Below are positions 16,909 through 25,918 of a stretch of DNA of 64,000 nt, one piece after another. Position 1 is the first letter of the stretch; the number at the start of each line of letters is the position of its first letter. Position numbers and translations under genes: made by a program. This DNA comes from an uncultured Fulvivirga sp. (GTDB lineage Bacteria; Bacteroidota; Bacteroidia; Cytophagales; Cyclobacteriaceae). Location of the stretch: NCBI GenBank assembly GCA_947500555.1, contig CANMSE010000004.1:186001-250000 (forward strand). The letters run 5' to 3'. The notes under the pieces are model-generated. The model did no database searches. It was not told the DNA's origin and saw only the letters and a list, made by a program, of their open reading frames with translations.

Positions 16909-17934
16909 CTAGATGGAAGCTGTGCTGTGAATGCCGCCAGTCTTATCCCTTAATAGCATAGGCTCTTCATTTCGCATAACGGTAAGAATTTCCGATATGA
17001 TCGATATAGCAATTTCCTGGGGAGTCACTGAACCAATGTTAAGACCTGCAGGACCATGAATGCGATCTAGCCAATCATGATCTATGTCCGAGCAATGAGT
17101 AATCAATTCATCTAAAAGCTTATTCCTTCGCTTAGTAGGTCCGAGGATACCGATGTACATGGTAGAGGCGTTTTTTAGCCTCATCAGGTACTGAAAATCA
17201 GTGGCATAATTATGAGACATCAACACTACAGCAGTTTGCCCATCAATGTTGACACTGTCAATTTCTTCAGGCAAAAGATGGAGCAATTTCACTGCCCCTG
17301 GAAAATGTTCAATGGTCTTGGGGTCATTTAATGAGGCAATAATCGTCACTTCCCAACCTGTAATTGATGCATAAGTACATAATTGTACAGCATCATGCTC
17401 TGCGCCAACAATTACCAACTTAAAACAGGGCTTCATTTCCTCTTCAAAACATGTCAAATCATTAGTATCAGCGAAGTATGCTGAAAAAGGAAATTTTATA
17501 CTATCCTCAAAAGAGATGATGGACCCGCCTTGTGGCAATACTCCTTCTTCCTTCAGAAAGTAGGAAGAAATTGAAAACGAAGTTCTTTGCTGAAGGCTAT
17601 CATTAAAAGTAGAAATGAACTGTTCTGATGGATTAAACTGCTCCAAAAGAATATATAAACTTCCTTCGCACCCTAAACGATAGCGACCATCATAACACAT
17701 GGCCTTGGCTTTTCCATTCTTAAAAACCTCTTGGGCTTGTCGCAGAACTTCTTTTTCAACGCACCCTCCACTTACGGCACCCGTCATCTGACCATCTTCT
17801 CGGATGAGCATACGGACTCCTGGCTTGCGATAAGACGAACCGTCTAAAGCCACTACTGTTGCTATTACAGTCTTTAGACCCATTTTCTGAGCCTCAACAG
17901 CGTCAGCTACTATTCTCTTGAACTCGTGTGTCAT
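16909..17934 (-). CDS. XdhC/CoxI-family Mo-cofactor maturation protein
   Basis: 341 residues. The N-terminal domain has 'VDGSSYRKPGVRMLIREDG' and GAVSGGCVEKEV, the XdhC/CoxI motif with the conserved Cys that handles sulfurated molybdenum cofactor. The C-terminal Rossmann-like domain contains LVIVGAEHDAVQLCTYA and LGPTKRRNK, with the 'IHGPAGLNIGSVTPQEIAISI' ending. It inserts and protects Moco for the adjacent hydroxylase. Its start overlaps the Mo subunit stop by one base and it ends 1 base before the nucleotidyltransferase. Confidence 0.92.
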   Translation of the reverse strand: MTHEFKRIVADAVEAQKMGLKTVIATVVALDGSSYRKPGVRMLIREDGQMTGAVSGGCVEKEVLRQAQEVFKNGKAKAMCYDGRYRLGCEGSLYILLEQFNPSEQFISTFNDSLQQRTSFSISSYFLKEEGVLPQGGSIISFEDSIKFPFSAYFADTNDLTCFEEEMKPCFKLVIVGAEHDAVQLCTYASITGWEVTIIASLNDPKTIEHFPGAVKLLHLLPEEIDSVNIDGQTAVVLMSHNYATDFQYLMRLKNASTMYIGILGPTKRRNKLLDELITHCSDIDHDWLDRIHGPAGLNIGSVTPQEIAISIISEILTVMRNEEPMLLRDKTGGIHSTASI

Positions 17935-20093
17935 TACCCCAGTTCAACTGCATTAGCCATATTTTTGACTAATGGTTGTTTGTAAGTGCGCTTGCCGGTG
18001 GCATTTTTAATAGCTATGGCAATAGCCGCCCCTGCTGGGGGTAAAGTAGGTTCTCCAAGACCTGTAGGTGACAGGTTATTTTTAACAAAATGGGTTTCTA
18101 CCTCAGGAGCTTCTTTCATTCTTATCAAACGATACTTATCAAAGTTATTGACGTGAGGAGCACCATCATTAAAAATGAAATCACCATAGAGCGTATGGCC
18201 TACGCCATCTACAATACCACCCTCTATTTGGTTAAGGGCACCAAGTGGATTTACCACAATACCGCAATCTACAGCACAGGTCACTTTCCTTACCACTGGT
18301 TGGTTGTTTTCTAATACTACCTCTGCCACTTCTGCCACATGGGTATTATGGCAGTAATAAGCTACAAAACCTTTATAAACACCAGCTTCTTCGTTGTAAT
18401 AACCTGATTTATCAACAGCCAGATTGATTACTTCTTCCATCCTTTCAGCAGAGTATTGGATTCTATCATCCGTGGTGCCTTTTACCTTTTGCAAAAGATC
18501 TAATCTCATCTGAATGGGATCCAATTCAAGTTTTTCAGCAATCTCATCAAAGAAGCTTTGCTCAGCAAATGACAAGAAATTGGTATAAGGTGCCCGCCAT
18601 GCCCCAGTGGTAATATTGCTATCATATTTGGCCACATCAACCTGATAATTTGCAATGGCCCCGGCAGGAAAGAAATTCGGGATTAGCCCGTACATATTAC
18701 TGTTTATTGAAGCTTCTTTTAAATGATATCCGGTAATCTGCCCATCTTTCAACGAAGCGGCAATCCTGTATTTTATGGAGGGTCTGTAAATACCTGCTGT
18801 CATGTCGTCTTCTCGTGAGAAAACTACTTTTACAGGTTTCTTAGCCAAATTGGATATTTCAGCAGCTTCTAAAGCAAAATCACCATATAGTCTTCTTCCA
18901 AAACCACCACCCATACGTGTCATTTCCAGGGCCACTTCTTCAGGGTTTCTTCCAAGTTTCTGTGCTATTTGATTAGCGGTACGAGCAGGAGTTTGAATAG
19001 GGCCCACTAAATGAATCTTATCATCTGTGACATTTGCATAGAAGTTCATGGGTTCCATGCAGTTGTGCGGAAGAAAAGGAGATTCATAAGTTCTTTCAAC
19101 CACCTCATCCGCCTCAGAAAAGGCTTTTTTTACATCACCATCTTTGCGAAGGGTTTCAAACTTATTCCCATTCAACAACCCAATTAATGTCTTGTCATGG
19201 GCTTCCGTGCTTTCCATAGGACTGCCGTTAGACCAGGTAGCTTTTAGCGCTTTTTTCCCCTTCATGGCCTGCCATGTGCTATTGGCTAGGACAGCTACTT
19301 TATCATCGAACTTGATGACATCAATTACACCCGATACTTCTTTGGTAGCAGTATCGTCAAATGAGTCTAATTTTTTACCAAATGAAGGCGGACGTAGTAC
19401 AGAAGCATAGACCATACCTTCAGTCTTATAATCCAGTCCATATAAAGGCTTTCCGGTAATAATTTTATCGATATCTACATTGCCTGCGTCAGTTCCTATG
19501 ATTTTAAAATCTTTGGGTTCTTTCAAAGGCACGTTTTCAGGAACCTCAAGCGCAGCGGCTTTTTTTACAACTTCACCATAACCTAAAGTCTCGCCCTTAG
19601 CGTTAGTTATTACCCCTTCACTTGTTGAGCACTCAGAAGGATCGACTCCCCATTTGGCTGCAGCAGCCATGACTAACATCTGTCTGGTAGTAGCACCCGT
19701 TTGTCTTAGTGGCTCCCAACCAAAACGTATCGACTGGCTGCCACCTGCTACTTGTCGCTGATAATTTACATTATCTAATGGAGCTTGTACCACATGCACA
19801 TTGTCCCAAGCCACATCCAACTCTTCAGCAATAATCATAGGCATAGCCGTTTTCACTCCTTGACCAATTTCAGGGTTAGGGGAGAATATCGTCACTACGC
19901 CATTATCAGCAATTTTTATGAAGGCATTAAAGTCGTTGAAGTTTAACTGCGAGATATCGACTACTTCTTTCGGCACTTCCGCATTAGGACTACAAGCAGT
20001 AAACATATTGAATCCTATGAGTATTCCGCCACCCGATAGAGCTGATGTTTTGAGGAATCCTCTTCTACTAAATTTCATTGATGAGGTTGACAT
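17934..20093 (-). CDS. Molybdopterin-binding subunit of an isoquinoline-oxidoreductase-type hydroxylase
   Basis: 719 residues. The N-terminus has a twin-arginine signal (SRRGFLKTSALSGGG) and a following Cys, so the folded, cofactor-loaded enzyme is expected to be exported by Tat. The body has aldehyde oxidase/xanthine dehydrogenase features, including GGFGRRLYGDFALEAAEIS and, at the C-terminus, PTGLGEPTLPPAGAAIAIA with the active-site Glu. This two-subunit (2Fe-2S + Mo) arrangement without an FAD subunit is the IorAB type, where electrons pass to a periplasmic or membrane acceptor. The substrate cannot be predicted. Confidence 0.92.
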   Translation of the reverse strand: MSTSSMKFSRRGFLKTSALSGGGILIGFNMFTACSPNAEVPKEVVDISQLNFNDFNAFIKIADNGVVTIFSPNPEIGQGVKTAMPMIIAEELDVAWDNVHVVQAPLDNVNYQRQVAGGSQSIRFGWEPLRQTGATTRQMLVMAAAAKWGVDPSECSTSEGVITNAKGETLGYGEVVKKAAALEVPENVPLKEPKDFKIIGTDAGNVDIDKIITGKPLYGLDYKTEGMVYASVLRPPSFGKKLDSFDDTATKEVSGVIDVIKFDDKVAVLANSTWQAMKGKKALKATWSNGSPMESTEAHDKTLIGLLNGNKFETLRKDGDVKKAFSEADEVVERTYESPFLPHNCMEPMNFYANVTDDKIHLVGPIQTPARTANQIAQKLGRNPEEVALEMTRMGGGFGRRLYGDFALEAAEISNLAKKPVKVVFSREDDMTAGIYRPSIKYRIAASLKDGQITGYHLKEASINSNMYGLIPNFFPAGAIANYQVDVAKYDSNITTGAWRAPYTNFLSFAEQSFFDEIAEKLELDPIQMRLDLLQKVKGTTDDRIQYSAERMEEVINLAVDKSGYYNEEAGVYKGFVAYYCHNTHVAEVAEVVLENNQPVVRKVTCAVDCGIVVNPLGALNQIEGGIVDGVGHTLYGDFIFNDGAPHVNNFDKYRLIRMKEAPEVETHFVKNNLSPTGLGEPTLPPAGAAIAIAIKNATGKRTYKQPLVKNMANAVELG

Positions 20094-20112
20094 TTCTTTT
20101 CTTTTTAGGTGG

Positions 20113-20574
20113 TTAACTCATTTTCTTTGCGGCAAGGGCTACTGCTTTCTGAATGCGGTTATAAGCACCACATCGGCAGATATTTCCATGCATGTTATTC
20201 TTGATCTCATCCATCGTAGGATTTGGATTGCTTTCCAGAAAAGCTGCAGCCGTCATAATCTGACCAGCCTGGCAATAGCCACATTGTGGTACATCAATTT
20301 CTTTCCATGCCTGTTGTACTGGATGCGAACCATCTTCAGACAGTCCTTCAATAGTTGTTATTTCCATTCCGTCAAGGCTTGAGACGGGAAGTTGGCAGCT
20401 TCTTACAGCACTTCCATTGACATGAACTGTGCAGGCACCGCATTGAGCAACTCCGCAACCGAATTTCGTTCCGACCATATCGAGATGATCTCTTAAGGCC
20501 CATAATAAAGGGGTGTCAGCATCCGCTTCTACTTGTTCGGATTTGCCGTTAATTTTTAAGGAGTATGAAGGCAT
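20113..20574 (-). CDS. 2Fe-2S subunit of the molybdenum hydroxylase (IorA-like)
   Basis: 153 residues with both clusters of the family. The plant-type ferredoxin motif is [14 protein letters not shown] with a later SCQLP, and the C-terminal helical cluster is CGYCQAGQ...GNICRCGAY. Such subunits pass electrons from the Mo site outward. There is no signal peptide; it is presumably carried out through Tat by the Mo subunit. It is the first gene of the four-gene operon, 19 bases upstream of the Mo subunit. Confidence 0.93.
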   Translation of the reverse strand: MPSYSLKINGKSEQVEADADTPLLWALRDHLDMVGTKFGCGVAQCGACTVHVNGSAVRSCQLPVSSLDGMEITTIEGLSEDGSHPVQQAWKEIDVPQCGYCQAGQIMTAAAFLESNPNPTMDEIKNNMHGNICRCGAYNRIQKAVALAAKKMS

Positions 20575-20765
20575 AATGCAGTTGTTAATGTTGTCGATAG
20601 TATCTAGTTACTATAGTACTTAACCTCGGTAACCAGAGTTAAAAGGTAAGAAAAATTAACCAAAATCAAGAGGAGAATAATTATGAGCGGTTAGAAAGCG
20701 CAAGCTTTTCGATTAACCACCTGGCTTCATATACAAACTGCTTATAATGGTTTAATTTGTGCAGA

Positions 20766-21239
20766 TCAATTTCGTCTAGGAACTCGGGTAGAATGCATCA
20801 TTTTTAATCTCCAGCCATTTTCGGTAGGTACAGCAAGCGCACTTTCTAACCATTGACCTTTAAAGATTATGCTATCGCCTCGAGTGAAATCAGCATAGTT
20901 ATGATAACCCATTTGAATAGATTGACCGTACTTTTCAACCCATAAGAAATCCATTCGGTTTGTTCGAATTACTTTATTTTCTCGAGCGTTCTGCCTGCGT
21001 ACATATTGATAGATAGTATCATTTGTCCACACTTCACCATGCTCTAAAAGTATGAAGTCATCAGTATGATAATCCAATAGTTTAGTGGAATCAGCACCTG
21101 CCCAAATATCGTCAAAGACTCCTTGAATAAGGTCTTTAGCAATTTGTTCTTCTTCTGGTGTAATAGGTTGTTCTTGTTGTTCAACTTCTTTTGGCTGGCA
21201 CGCAGCAAATAGTAGTGCGATAAGGAGTAGTTTTTTCAT
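20766..21239 (-). CDS. SnoaL/NTF2-like lipoprotein
   Basis: 157 residues. Lipoprotein signal MKKLLLIALLFAACQ, a Gln/Glu-rich linker, and a single domain with the NTF2-like pattern 'LIQGVFDDIWAGADSTKLLDYHTDDFILLEHGEVW', ending 'NGWRLKMMHSTRVP'. Proteins of this fold often bind or transform small molecules, but many have no known role. It stands alone, 191 bases from the hydroxylase operon. Confidence 0.65.
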   Translation of the reverse strand: MKKLLLIALLFAACQPKEVEQQEQPITPEEEQIAKDLIQGVFDDIWAGADSTKLLDYHTDDFILLEHGEVWTNDTIYQYVRRQNARENKVIRTNRMDFLWVEKYGQSIQMGYHNYADFTRGDSIIFKGQWLESALAVPTENGWRLKMMHSTRVPRRN

Positions 21240-21314
21240 GGTATAATTTTAATTATTCAAGAGTTTAATTTGGGGTAATTATATTAGTCAATATTTAATT
21301 TTCTACTGGGTTTA

Positions 21315-21521
21315 TCAGTTGTTTTCAATTTCTAAAATCCTTGATTTAAGTTGTTCATTAATACTTTCAAGGCTTTCTATTCTGTTTTCAAGTTGATTAA
21401 TCTTTTCATTGGATTGAAGAATTTCGGCTTCAATTTTTTGAATTCTAGCTTCCTTATTTGGATTCAAATTACAACCAATGAATAAAACTGATATTGTAAG
21501 AAATACGAGTATTTTTTTCAT
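21315..21521 (-). CDS. Small coiled-coil lipoprotein
   Basis: 68 residues: signal MKKILVFLTISVLFIGC (lipobox with Cys17), then a single leucine/isoleucine heptad coiled coil ('IEAEILQSNEKINQLENRI', 'LESINEQLKSRILEIE'). Its size and heptads resemble Lpp-type murein lipoproteins in style only. Twelve bases separate it from the LysR stop, so it may be co-transcribed with the LysR gene. Confidence 0.6.
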   Translation of the reverse strand: MKKILVFLTISVLFIGCNLNPNKEARIQKIEAEILQSNEKINQLENRIESLESINEQLKSRILEIENN

Positions 21522-21533
21522 TCTAATTTAAAG

Positions 21534-22439
21534 TTATTTAAAATTCATTTCAATGATCTGTTCCTTATGTGTTTTGATGTATTGCAACAAAGCCTGCCCA
21601 GCAGGAGTTAGCATCTTTCCTTTTGCATAGACTAGGTTCCAGTTCGTAATAATGGGTAATCCCTTCAGTGGAATTTCTTTAATGATTCCCAGGTTTAACT
21701 CATTTCTTAAACCAATCAATGGCATGATGGATAAACCTAGTCCGGCAGATACTGCCTGTTTTACTGCTTCGTTAGAAGCGAGTTCCATCGTTCGTTTTGG
21801 TCGTATTTTGTATTTATTTAAAAACTCTTCCATCGCCTTTCTTGTAGCTGAACCCTGCTCTCTAAAAATCAGTGGTACTTCCTCTAATTGGTTAAGCTTG
21901 AAACTATCAACTAAGTGAAAATAGTCCTGTCCGGCAAAGAGATTGAGACGGTTTTCCATTAAGGAAATGGTCTCTAGGGCAAGGTCTGGCAGCACAGATA
22001 CTAAAGCAAAATCAGTCTTGTTCTTTGCTAGACTATCTACCACCAGATTCTTATTAGTCACGTCTATTGTTAGCTCCACATCGGGGTGATCTTTGGCAAA
22101 CTCTGTAAGAAAATAAGGTATTACATATTTTCCCGTAGACACGGAGGAGATATGAATTCTACCTGTCAGAAGGCCTTTATATTGGCTTGTAGTGGCGTCT
22201 ATAAGTTCAGCTTCTTTTAAAAGTCGGTTACTTACCGTCATTATTTGATTCCCGAAGTCAGTCACATAAAGTTGTCTACCTATGACTTCTGTTAGGGGAA
22301 TATCAAATTGTTCTTGCAACTTTTTTAGTTGAATAGAAACAGCCGGTTGTGTTAAATGAAGCTCTTCTGCAGCTTTCGTTATGCTTTTGAGTTCACAAAC
22401 CTTGGAAAATACTTTTAGCTGGTGTAGAGTATAATGCAT
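21534..22439 (-). CDS. LysR-family transcriptional regulator
   Basis: 301 residues. N-terminal winged helix-turn-helix (LHQLKVFSKVCELKSITKAA, HLTQPAVSIQLKKLQE) and a C-terminal substrate-binding domain with 'VSTGKYVIPYFLTEFAKDHP'. The best resemblance is to the CbbR/RbcR branch, which is an impression, not a search result. It is divergent from the isocitrate dehydrogenase gene with a 125-base gap that contains a T-N11-A dyad (22450-22464) just before its own start, consistent with autoregulation and control of the dehydrogenase. Confidence 0.9.
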   Translation of the reverse strand: MHYTLHQLKVFSKVCELKSITKAAEELHLTQPAVSIQLKKLQEQFDIPLTEVIGRQLYVTDFGNQIMTVSNRLLKEAELIDATTSQYKGLLTGRIHISSVSTGKYVIPYFLTEFAKDHPDVELTIDVTNKNLVVDSLAKNKTDFALVSVLPDLALETISLMENRLNLFAGQDYFHLVDSFKLNQLEEVPLIFREQGSATRKAMEEFLNKYKIRPKRTMELASNEAVKQAVSAGLGLSIMPLIGLRNELNLGIIKEIPLKGLPIITNWNLVYAKGKMLTPAGQALLQYIKTHKEQIIEMNFK

Positions 22440-22449
22440 TAATTATTGC

Positions 22450-22464
22450 TTATGTATATCATAA
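22450..22464. promoter_or_regulatory. Candidate LysR T-N11-A box
   Basis: TTATG-TATAT-CATAA is a perfect 5-bp-arm dyad and contains the T-N11-A spacing that LysR proteins bind. It lies 11 bases upstream of the LysR start and about 100 bases upstream of the isocitrate dehydrogenase ATG. Confidence 0.5.
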
Positions 22465-22564
22465 ATATATTAAATAAAAATTTATAAAACAGATTCTTCA
22501 CCTTTGTGTTATCAAATCAGAACGAGTGTTAGTTAGGAATATAATTTAATAAAAATAGAAAAAC

Positions 22565-24079
22565 ATGGATAACCAATTAGTCAAACAACCAAATAACTCT
22601 AATGGAATTCAGAAGGCTTTAAAAATAGCTGTAGCCAAAGGAGATGGGATAGGTCCTGAAATCATGGATGCTACCCTTAAGATACTTGAAGCTGCTGGAG
22701 CACGTATCGAGCCTGAGTTTATCGAGGTAGGAGAAAAAGTGTATTTGTCAGGAAACACGGCAGGTATCACCAAAGAGTCTTGGGAGACGATTCATAATAA
22801 CAAAATCATTTTAAAAGCACCAATTACTACACCGCAAGGTAAAGGATACAAAAGTCTAAATGTGACCATGCGTAAATCCTTAGGTTTATTTGCTAATGTG
22901 CGTCCTGTGGCTGCCATGCATCCTTACATCAAGACTAACTTCCCTGAGATGGATGTAGTGATCATAAGAGAGAACGAAGAAGACCTTTATGCTGGTATTG
23001 AGCATCAGCAAACAGAAGATGTAGTTCAATGCCTGAAATTGATTACGAGACCTGGTTGCGAGAAGATTGTTAGATATGCTTTTGAATATGCGAAGGCATA
23101 TAATAGAAAGAAAGTAACTTGTATGGTGAAAGATAATATCATGAAATTGACGGATGGTCTTTTTCATAAAGTATTTGATGAGATAGCTGTAGAATACCCT
23201 GATATTAAGAGCGAAACTCAAATTATAGATATTGGATCTGCAAGATTAGCTGCCAGGCCTGAAGATTATGATGTGGTAGTCACTTCTAACCTTTATGGTG
23301 ATATCATTTCAGATATAGCAGCAGAAATAGCAGGTTCAGTGGGTATGGCCGGCTCTGCCAATGTTGGTACTAAAGTGTCAATGTTCGAAGCTATTCATGG
23401 TTCTGCACCTGATATTGCAGGAAAGAACATGGCGAACCCATCAGGTTTAATCAATGCTGCAGTAATGATGCTTTCGCATGTTGGTCAAACAAAAGTTGCT
23501 GACAAAATTAGAAATGCCTGGTTGAGAACTTTGGAAGATGGCATACACACAGCAGATATCTATCAGGATGATATCAGCAAGATGAAAGTCGGTACGGATG
23601 ATTTTGCTGATGAAGTGATTGCAAGATTAGGATTAACACCTGAAAAACTTCCTGTAAGTGAGTTGTCCAAAGGTTCGGGAGAAATTAATATCCCTGAGTA
23701 TAAGCGTACTCCTCAGAAGAAAGAATTGGTAGGAGTAGATGTATTTCTCGATTGGCAAGGAACAGATCCAAATGAAATTGGCAATGGATTGATGCACATT
23801 GACGCCTACAAATTGAAACTTAAGATGATCACCAACAGAGGAGTGAAGGTATTTCCTGAGGGAATGAAGGAGACCTACTGCACTGATCATTGGAGATGTA
23901 GGTTTGTAGCGCTTGATGCAGATGCCAAATCGGCAGAACCTGTTTATCAGGCAATAAACTTTGAGCAAATTGTAGATCTTTTGGCCAAATTGAATATGAA
24001 GGGATTTGATGTTATAAAAACTGAAAACCTTTATGAATTTGACGGCAAAAGAGGTTTTTCGCTTGGACAAGGAGAATAA
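22565..24079 (+). CDS. icd: NADP-dependent isocitrate dehydrogenase, long form
   Basis: 504 residues, longer than the 410-420 of the E. coli enzyme. The extra C-terminal ~150 residues (from about 345: 'ELSKGSGEINIPEYKRTPQ', 'EKYTYCTDHWRCRFVA'-like segment) match the long IDH of Thermus-type bacteria and of many Bacteroidota. The catalytic core is intact: 'LNVTMRKSLGLFANVRPV' substrate loop, GDGIGPEIMDATLKIL near the N-terminus, and 'GSANVGTKVSMFEAIHGSAPD'. It decarboxylates isocitrate to 2-oxoglutarate in the TCA cycle. It lies opposite the LysR gene. Confidence 0.93.
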   Translation: MDNQLVKQPNNSNGIQKALKIAVAKGDGIGPEIMDATLKILEAAGARIEPEFIEVGEKVYLSGNTAGITKESWETIHNNKIILKAPITTPQGKGYKSLNVTMRKSLGLFANVRPVAAMHPYIKTNFPEMDVVIIRENEEDLYAGIEHQQTEDVVQCLKLITRPGCEKIVRYAFEYAKAYNRKKVTCMVKDNIMKLTDGLFHKVFDEIAVEYPDIKSETQIIDIGSARLAARPEDYDVVVTSNLYGDIISDIAAEIAGSVGMAGSANVGTKVSMFEAIHGSAPDIAGKNMANPSGLINAAVMMLSHVGQTKVADKIRNAWLRTLEDGIHTADIYQDDISKMKVGTDDFADEVIARLGLTPEKLPVSELSKGSGEINIPEYKRTPQKKELVGVDVFLDWQGTDPNEIGNGLMHIDAYKLKLKMITNRGVKVFPEGMKETYCTDHWRCRFVALDADAKSAEPVYQAINFEQIVDLLAKLNMKGFDVIKTENLYEFDGKRGFSLGQGE

Positions 24080-24103
24080 TAAAAATTTAAACAATAGATC
24101 AGG

Positions 24104-24125
24104 TAGCTCGGTAATTGCCGGGCTA
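24104..24125 (+). terminator. Weak hairpin after isocitrate dehydrogenase
   Basis: TAGCTCGG-TAATTG-CCGGGCTA, 25 bases past the stop. One G-T pair lies in the stem and there is no clear T-run, so termination is uncertain. Confidence 0.3.
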
Positions 24126-24156
24126 TCGGTCGTTATATCAACATTAAAACCGACTG

Positions 24157-25098
24157 ATGATAGATTTTAAAAATTGGACTTTATGCCTTGAAATGTCCGC
24201 TAAGGATGAGGCCGTCTTGAAAGTAGCCGCCAGATTAGCACAGAAATTTAAACCGGAAAGGATCAATCTTCTGCACATTATGGAAACCTCAGATCTTCCT
24301 GATGAAGTACTCAACGAATTCCCTGACTTACATCATCCTGAACTAGCAAATATTCAGTCTAATTTGGAAGGGTTTGGGACTCATTATTTTGGTGCAGATG
24401 TAAATGTCAACGTGGCTGTTATTGAAGGTGATATTGTCACTGAGCTGTTGCGATACAATATTGATAATAAAGTTGATTTGATATTCATTGGTTGTGAAAA
24501 AGTAAATAGCGGAGCGCTTGTTAAAAAAGTCGCACGTAAGAGTAGTGGGTCTGTAATTGTCGTTCCGGAAGGCGCAAGTTTAGATGTTGAGCATATAGCA
24601 ATATCCACCGACTTCTCTGATCACTCTACCATGGCTATGAAAAGTGGGCTGCAATTAGCGGAAAACCTCAATATTAATAAAATTAGTGCTTTGCACGTTT
24701 ATAAAGATGCTTCCAAATATTTAAATGAAAGCATTGAGACTGCTTATGATGTCAATGAGGTAATTTCAAAAAGAGCTCAAATCAATAAGAAGTTAAAAGT
24801 ATACTCCGAACATAAGCTGGCGGATCATGTAAAGGCTGTCAATAACGGGCTTGATATTAATCAGCATACTATTGCCGTTCCTTCCATACGCAGAAAAAGC
24901 CAGCCTTTACAAGAATGGATAGTAAATAACAATGTTGATATGGTGGTGATGGGAGCTAAAGGAGAGTCTATCGCTAAAGCAGTACTACTTGGCAGTGTTA
25001 CTGAAGAAGTCTACACAGAGTTACATGATCAAATAGTTCTTCTGGTGAAGAAAAAAGGGGAGAACAAGAAGTTTTTAAAAGCATTATTAGGAAGATAG
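24157..25098 (+). CDS. Tandem universal stress protein (two UspA domains)
   Basis: 313 residues. First UspA domain at about 1-145 and second at about 148-295. The second keeps the ATP-binding motif G-x2-G-x9-GS in VVMGAKGESIAKAVLLGSV, while the first has only a shortened 'IFIGCEKVNSGALVKKVARKSSGSVIVVPEG' version. Cytoplasmic, nucleotide-binding stress proteins of uncertain biochemical role. It follows isocitrate dehydrogenase by 77 bases on the same strand. Confidence 0.9.
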   Translation: MIDFKNWTLCLEMSAKDEAVLKVAARLAQKFKPERINLLHIMETSDLPDEVLNEFPDLHHPELANIQSNLEGFGTHYFGADVNVNVAVIEGDIVTELLRYNIDNKVDLIFIGCEKVNSGALVKKVARKSSGSVIVVPEGASLDVEHIAISTDFSDHSTMAMKSGLQLAENLNINKISALHVYKDASKYLNESIETAYDVNEVISKRAQINKKLKVYSEHKLADHVKAVNNGLDINQHTIAVPSIRRKSQPLQEWIVNNNVDMVVMGAKGESIAKAVLLGSVTEEVYTELHDQIVLLVKKKGENKKFLKALLGR

Positions 25099-25141
25099 TA
25101 GTTTTAAAGAAAGACTTAGAGCTATATTTTTGAACTATTAT

Positions 25142-25159
25142 AACCTTTTTATAAAGGTT
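25142..25159 (+). terminator. Short hairpin after the Usp gene
   Basis: AACCTTTTTATAAAGGTT: a 7-bp perfect stem followed by TTCG, 43 bases past the stop codon. It could terminate the Usp transcript, though the T-run is short. Confidence 0.35.
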
Positions 25160-25181
25160 TCGTTACATTCGTATCATTAAT

Positions 25182-25196
25182 AATAGTAATACTATT
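25182..25196. promoter_or_regulatory. Candidate TetR operator
   Basis: AATAGTA-A-TACTATT is a perfect 7-bp-arm palindrome, 33 bases upstream of the TetR start, in the position expected for autoregulation. The surroundings are AT-rich, which lowers its weight. Confidence 0.4.
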
Positions 25197-25229
25197 TAAT
25201 AAGCTAGTAATAACTAAAAATCAGAAGTA

Positions 25230-25904
25230 ATGGCCTTTCTTCAGCTTTTAATGAATGAGAACCTTTTTCTTCGAGATCCACAAGATACTGAATTGGGGCG
25301 GAAGATTATTCAAGAAAGTATTTCAATGATTGATGAGCTAGGTTTTGAAAAATTTACTTTCAAAAAGTTAGCTCTCAAAATAGATTCGACTGAGGCCTCT
25401 ATATACCGCTACTTCGAAAATAAGCATAAGCTACTCGTCTATCTCATTGCATGGTACTGGAATTGGATAGAGTATAAAATTGATTATGGCACACAGAATA
25501 TAAGTGATCCATCAAAACGTTTGGAGGTGGCCTTGCGGATTATTAGTGAAAAGAAAGTTAAAGATGCTTCATTTCCTCAAATAGATGAAGAAGCATTGTA
25601 TAGAATAGTGATAGTTGAATCTGATAAGACCTATTTAACCAAACAGGTAGACTCTGATAATAAAGAAGGTCTGTTTAGAGGGTTTAAATCACTATGTAAA
25701 AAAATAGCTTCTTACATTTCAGAAATAAATCCTGAATTTAGTCACCCTCATTCTCTGGTTAGCACTACCTTGCAAGCCGCTCACCATCAGTTATTTTATG
25801 CTCAACATTTACCAGCATTGACTGACTTGGATAATAATGCTAGTTTGCACCAACAGACAGAGAACTTCTTAAAGGAAATGGTATTTAAAACGATTAGCGC
25901 TTAA
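25230..25904 (+). CDS. TetR-family transcriptional regulator
   Basis: 224 residues. The N-terminal helix-turn-helix reads IIQESISMIDELGFEKFTFKKLALKIDSTEASIYRYFENK, the TetR signature. The C-terminal ~150 residues are the variable ligand/dimer domain. The ABC transporter gene begins 14 bases after its stop codon, so it probably governs this export operon, with a palindromic operator (25182-25196) upstream. Confidence 0.9.
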   Translation: MAFLQLLMNENLFLRDPQDTELGRKIIQESISMIDELGFEKFTFKKLALKIDSTEASIYRYFENKHKLLVYLIAWYWNWIEYKIDYGTQNISDPSKRLEVALRIISEKKVKDASFPQIDEEALYRIVIVESDKTYLTKQVDSDNKEGLFRGFKSLCKKIASYISEINPEFSHPHSLVSTTLQAAHHQLFYAQHLPALTDLDNNASLHQQTENFLKEMVFKTISA

Positions 25905-25918
25905 CTTCTGTCATACCT

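Noticed and set aside
22886..23221. 111-residue minus-strand frame inside isocitrate dehydrogenase
   Set aside because: A shadow of the strongly conserved dehydrogenase frame.
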